This document shows positions 61,525-64,000 of a DNA stretch of 64,000 nt, piece by piece. The DNA comes from an uncultured Rhodopila sp. (GTDB lineage Bacteria; Pseudomonadota; Alphaproteobacteria; Acetobacterales; Acetobacteraceae). Position 1 is the first letter of the stretch. Each line of letters opens with the position of its first letter. Under the pieces are notes generated by a model, which made no database searches, was not told the DNA's origin, and saw nothing but the letters and a program-made list of their open reading frames with translations. Made by a program: the position numbers and the translations under genes. Location of the stretch: the NCBI GenBank assembly GCA_903851415.1, contig CAINOE010000019.1:124001-188000 (forward strand). The letters run 5' to 3'.

Positions 61525-63471
61525 ATGCAGACGGTCGATGACATTTTCACCGCCTACGCGCGAAGCTTCGAAAGCAGCCGCGAAGCCGAGATGTCGTTGT
61601 CGGAATACCTGGACGCCTGCCGCACGGACCCGATGGTCTACGCGACGGCGACCGAACGCCTCCTCGCCGCCATCGGCGAGCCCGATATGGTCGATACGTC
61701 GAAGGATGCCCGGCTCGGCCGCATCTTCATGAATCGCACCATCCGCGCGTACCCGGCCTTCAGCGAATTCTACGGCATGGAAGAGACGATCGAACGCATC
61801 GTCGGCTTCCTCCGCCACGCCGCCCAGGGCCTGGAAGAACGTAAGCAGATCATGTACTTGCTCGGCCCCGTCGGCGGCGGCAAGTCGTCGCTGGCGGAAC
61901 GGTTGAAGGCGCTGATGGAGACCTATCCCATCTATGTGCTCAAGGCCGGCGACAACCTCAGCCCGGTGTTTGAAAGCCCGCTCGGCCTGTTCGACCCGGA
62001 GCGCATGGGCGCAGTGCTGGAAGACCGCTACGGCATTCCGCGGCGCCGGCTGACCGGGCTGATGAGCCCGTGGTGCATCAAGCGGCTCGACGAGTTCAAC
62101 GGCGACATCTCCAAGTTCCGCGTGCAGAAGCTGATGCCCTCGCGCCTGCGTCAGATCGGCATCGCCAAGACGGAACCGGGCGATGAGAACAACCAGGACA
62201 TCTCCTCGCTGGTGGGAAAGGTCGACATCCGCAAGCTGGAGTTGCATTCTCAGAATGATCCGGACGCCTACAGCTACTCCGGCGGACTGAACCGGGCCAA
62301 TCAGGGCATGCTCGAATTCGTCGAGATGTTCAAAGCGCCGATCAAGATGCTGCATCCGCTGCTGACGGCGACACAGGAAGGCAATTATATCGGAACGGAG
62401 AATATCGGCGCCATTCCCTTCCAGGGGATCATCATGGCCCACTCCAATGAGTCGGAGTGGCAATCCTTCAAGAACAACAAGAACAACGAAGCCTTCATAG
62501 ACCGCATATATGTTATCAAGGTGCCGTACTGCCTGCGCGTCACCGAAGAGCAGAAAATCTATGAAAAGCTGGTCTCGCGGTCCGAACTCGGGCAGGCCCC
62601 CTGCGCGCCGGCGACTCTGGAGATGCTGGCGCGGTTCTCCGTGCTGACCCGGCTGAAGCGGCATGAAAATTCAACGCTGTATGCCAAGATGCGGGTCTAC
62701 GATGGGGAAAGCCTGAAGGAAACCGATCCGCGCGCCCGCAGCCTTCAGGAGTACAAAGACACCGCGGGCGTCGAGGAGGGCATGGACGGGGCATCAACCC
62801 GTTTCGCCTTCAAGGTGCTGGCCGCGACGTTCAATCACGATACCACCGAGATCGCGGCTGACCCGGTACACCTGATGTACGTGCTGGAGCAATCGATCCG
62901 CCGCGACCAGATGCCGCAGGATACCGAGAAGCGCTATCTTGAATTCATCAAGGGCGAACTGGCACCTCGTTACGCGGAGTTCATCGGCAACGAGATCCAG
63001 AAGGCGTACCTCGAATCCTATCACGACTACGGCCAGAACCTGTTCGACCGCTATGTGTCCTACGCCGATGCCTGGATCGAGGATATCGACTTCAAGGACG
63101 CCGACACCGGCCAGTTGCTCAACCGCGAACTGCTCAACCAGGAGTTGACGAAGGTTGAGAAGCCCGCCGGGATCGCCAACCCCAAGGACTTCCGCAACGA
63201 GGTGGTGAAATTCTGCCTGCGTGCCCGCGCGAACAACAACGGAAAAAATCCGTCATGGACCAGCTATGAGAAGATCCGCGACGTGATCGAACGGCGTATG
63301 TTCAGCCAGGTCGAGGAATTGCTGCCGGTGATCAGCTTCGGCTCGAAGAAGGACAGTGATACCGAAAAGAAACACACGGAGTTCGTCGATCGCATGACCG
63401 CCCGCGGATACACGGAACGGCAGGTCAGACGGCTCGTGGAGTGGTATATGCGCGTGAAGCAGGCAGGCTGA
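61525..63471 (+). CDS. prkA: PrkA-type serine protein kinase
   Basis: This 648-residue protein has the PrkA AAA domain with Walker A LGPVGGGKSSLAERLKAL (about 113) and AYPAFSEFYGMEETIERIVG, and a C-terminal PrkA domain. It matches E. coli YeaG, which controls stationary-phase and nitrogen-stress responses with YeaH. ATG 61525 (MQTVDDIFTAY) follows CAGGAG; ATG 61495 would add ten residues without a site. YeaH follows. Confidence 0.94.
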   Translation: MQTVDDIFTAYARSFESSREAEMSLSEYLDACRTDPMVYATATERLLAAIGEPDMVDTSKDARLGRIFMNRTIRAYPAFSEFYGMEETIERIVGFLRHAAQGLEERKQIMYLLGPVGGGKSSLAERLKALMETYPIYVLKAGDNLSPVFESPLGLFDPERMGAVLEDRYGIPRRRLTGLMSPWCIKRLDEFNGDISKFRVQKLMPSRLRQIGIAKTEPGDENNQDISSLVGKVDIRKLELHSQNDPDAYSYSGGLNRANQGMLEFVEMFKAPIKMLHPLLTATQEGNYIGTENIGAIPFQGIIMAHSNESEWQSFKNNKNNEAFIDRIYVIKVPYCLRVTEEQKIYEKLVSRSELGQAPCAPATLEMLARFSVLTRLKRHENSTLYAKMRVYDGESLKETDPRARSLQEYKDTAGVEEGMDGASTRFAFKVLAATFNHDTTEIAADPVHLMYVLEQSIRRDQMPQDTEKRYLEFIKGELAPRYAEFIGNEIQKAYLESYHDYGQNLFDRYVSYADAWIEDIDFKDADTGQLLNRELLNQELTKVEKPAGIANPKDFRNEVVKFCLRARANNNGKNPSWTSYEKIRDVIERRMFSQVEELLPVISFGSKKDSDTEKKHTEFVDRMTARGYTERQVRRLVEWYMRVKQAG

Positions 63472-63508
63472 ATGCCCGCCGAACCTGGAAAGGTTGCACA
63501 GGCACGTT

Positions 63509-64000
63509 ATGCACATCGTTGACCGCCGCCTGAACCCGAGTGGGAAAAATCTCGCAAACCGGCAACGCTTCATGCGGCGTGCCAAATCGCAGATCCGCAA
63601 GGCCGTGCATGAAAGCGCGGGAAGCCGCAGCATCAAGGACGCCGACGAGGGCGGCGAAGTGGTGCTGCCCGCGCAGGGCGTGCATGAACCGTCGTTCCGC
63701 CGCAGCAGCAGCGGCGGAATCCGGGATCACCTGTTGCCGGGCAACAAGGAATACATCGCGGGCGACACGATTGCCCGCCCTCCCAGCGGGGGGGGCGGCA
63801 GCGGCTCGGAGGGCAGCCCGGACGGCGAGGGCGAAGATGATTTCCGCTTCGCCCTGTCGCGGGAGGAGTTTGTCGATCTCTTCCTGGAAGACCTGGAACT
63901 GCCCGACCTCGCAAAGCGGCGCGTCGTCAATGCCGAGGCCGTCGTATTCCATCGCGCCGGCTATTCCGTCAGCGGTTCGCCGGCCAACCTGGCGCTCAAC
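63509..64000 (+). CDS. yeaH: YeaH/YhbH family protein (partial, continues past the window)
   Basis: The N-terminus (MHIVDRRLNPSGKNLANRQR, then SGSRSIKDADEGGEVVLPAQ-type segment) is that of DUF444/YeaH proteins, which act with PrkA/YeaG. A Gly/Ser-rich linker follows. The frame is open at base 64000 and lacks the C-terminal von Willebrand-like domain. SpoVR would be expected next. Confidence 0.9.
   Translation, partial: MHIVDRRLNPSGKNLANRQRFMRRAKSQIRKAVHESAGSRSIKDADEGGEVVLPAQGVHEPSFRRSSSGGIRDHLLPGNKEYIAGDTIARPPSGGGGSGSEGSPDGEGEDDFRFALSREEFVDLFLEDLELPDLAKRRVVNAEAVVFHRAGYSVSGSPANLALN

Overview
The window is GC-rich DNA with short intergenic gaps and many 1-8 base gene overlaps. Gene content points to an alphaproteobacterium: a WCGPC thioredoxin-TPR protein, Coq7, an NdvA-type glucan exporter, DUF971/Trm112/Smr housekeeping genes, motB-motA and flgH. 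A BchO-like hydrolase, tspO and a carotenoid oxygenase suggest a photosynthetic or formerly photosynthetic lineage, with Acetobacteraceae (Rhodopila-like) as my best guess. That placement is inference; no rRNA or tRNA was seen to test it.

Layout. 1-2.1 kb: end of one hybrid histidine kinase and a second complete one, overlapping. 2.5-6.6 kb: a glycosyltransferase, then a methyltransferase-HNH nuclease pair that looks like a restriction-modification system. 6.7-10.9 kb: housekeeping run (prs, thioredoxin-TPR, LON domain, Trm112, DUF971, Smr, HTH). 11-14.4 kb: orphan HigA antitoxin, secreted hydrolase, a decayed CoA-transferase and an MFS transporter. 14.5-19.7 kb: a type I secretion ABC/HlyD pair next to a repeat protein that may be its cargo. 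20-21.6 kb: RuBisCO-like protein plus cupin, the pair of the methylthioadenosine-isoprenoid shunt. 21.6-26.6 kb: CsbD, DEAD-box helicase, DUF4157 protein, coq7-dsbB operon, orphan MntA-type nucleotidyltransferase, GST. 26.6-32.9 kb: exopolysaccharide locus (Wza-like and MepA on one strand; Wzc-like kinase, GalE and a polytopic membrane protein on the other). 33-43.8 kb: motB-motA, YraN, DUF2934 protein, ndvA, small stress-type genes, a TauD dioxygenase, an acyl-CoA-dehydrogenase-like flavoenzyme and an ABC1 kinase.

44-49.1 kb is the accessory, defence-like stretch: an AT-rich 817-residue SIR2 plus P-loop NTPase gene with its own sigma70-like promoter, a DUF4160-DUF2442 pair, and a frameshifted Xre/ParS-RES toxin-antitoxin. 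49.8-54.6 kb: tspO and bchO diverge across a 554-base region with PpsR/CrtJ-like palindromes, followed by two small secreted proteins flanking a carotenoid oxygenase. 54.7-59.3 kb: nnrU, flgH and the folP-glmM-thiD run. 59.6-60.6 kb: an intact ParE-type toxin-antitoxin next to a decayed second copy of folP/glmM. 61.5-64 kb: prkA (yeaG) and the start of yeaH.

A family of about 85-base palindromic REP-like elements recurs at about 11.0, 24.3, 32.1 and 42.5 kb. The 32.1 kb copy lies inside an open reading frame and is translated in frame. The strongest candidate for an undescribed system is the SIR2-NTPase gene at 44.8-47.2 kb.
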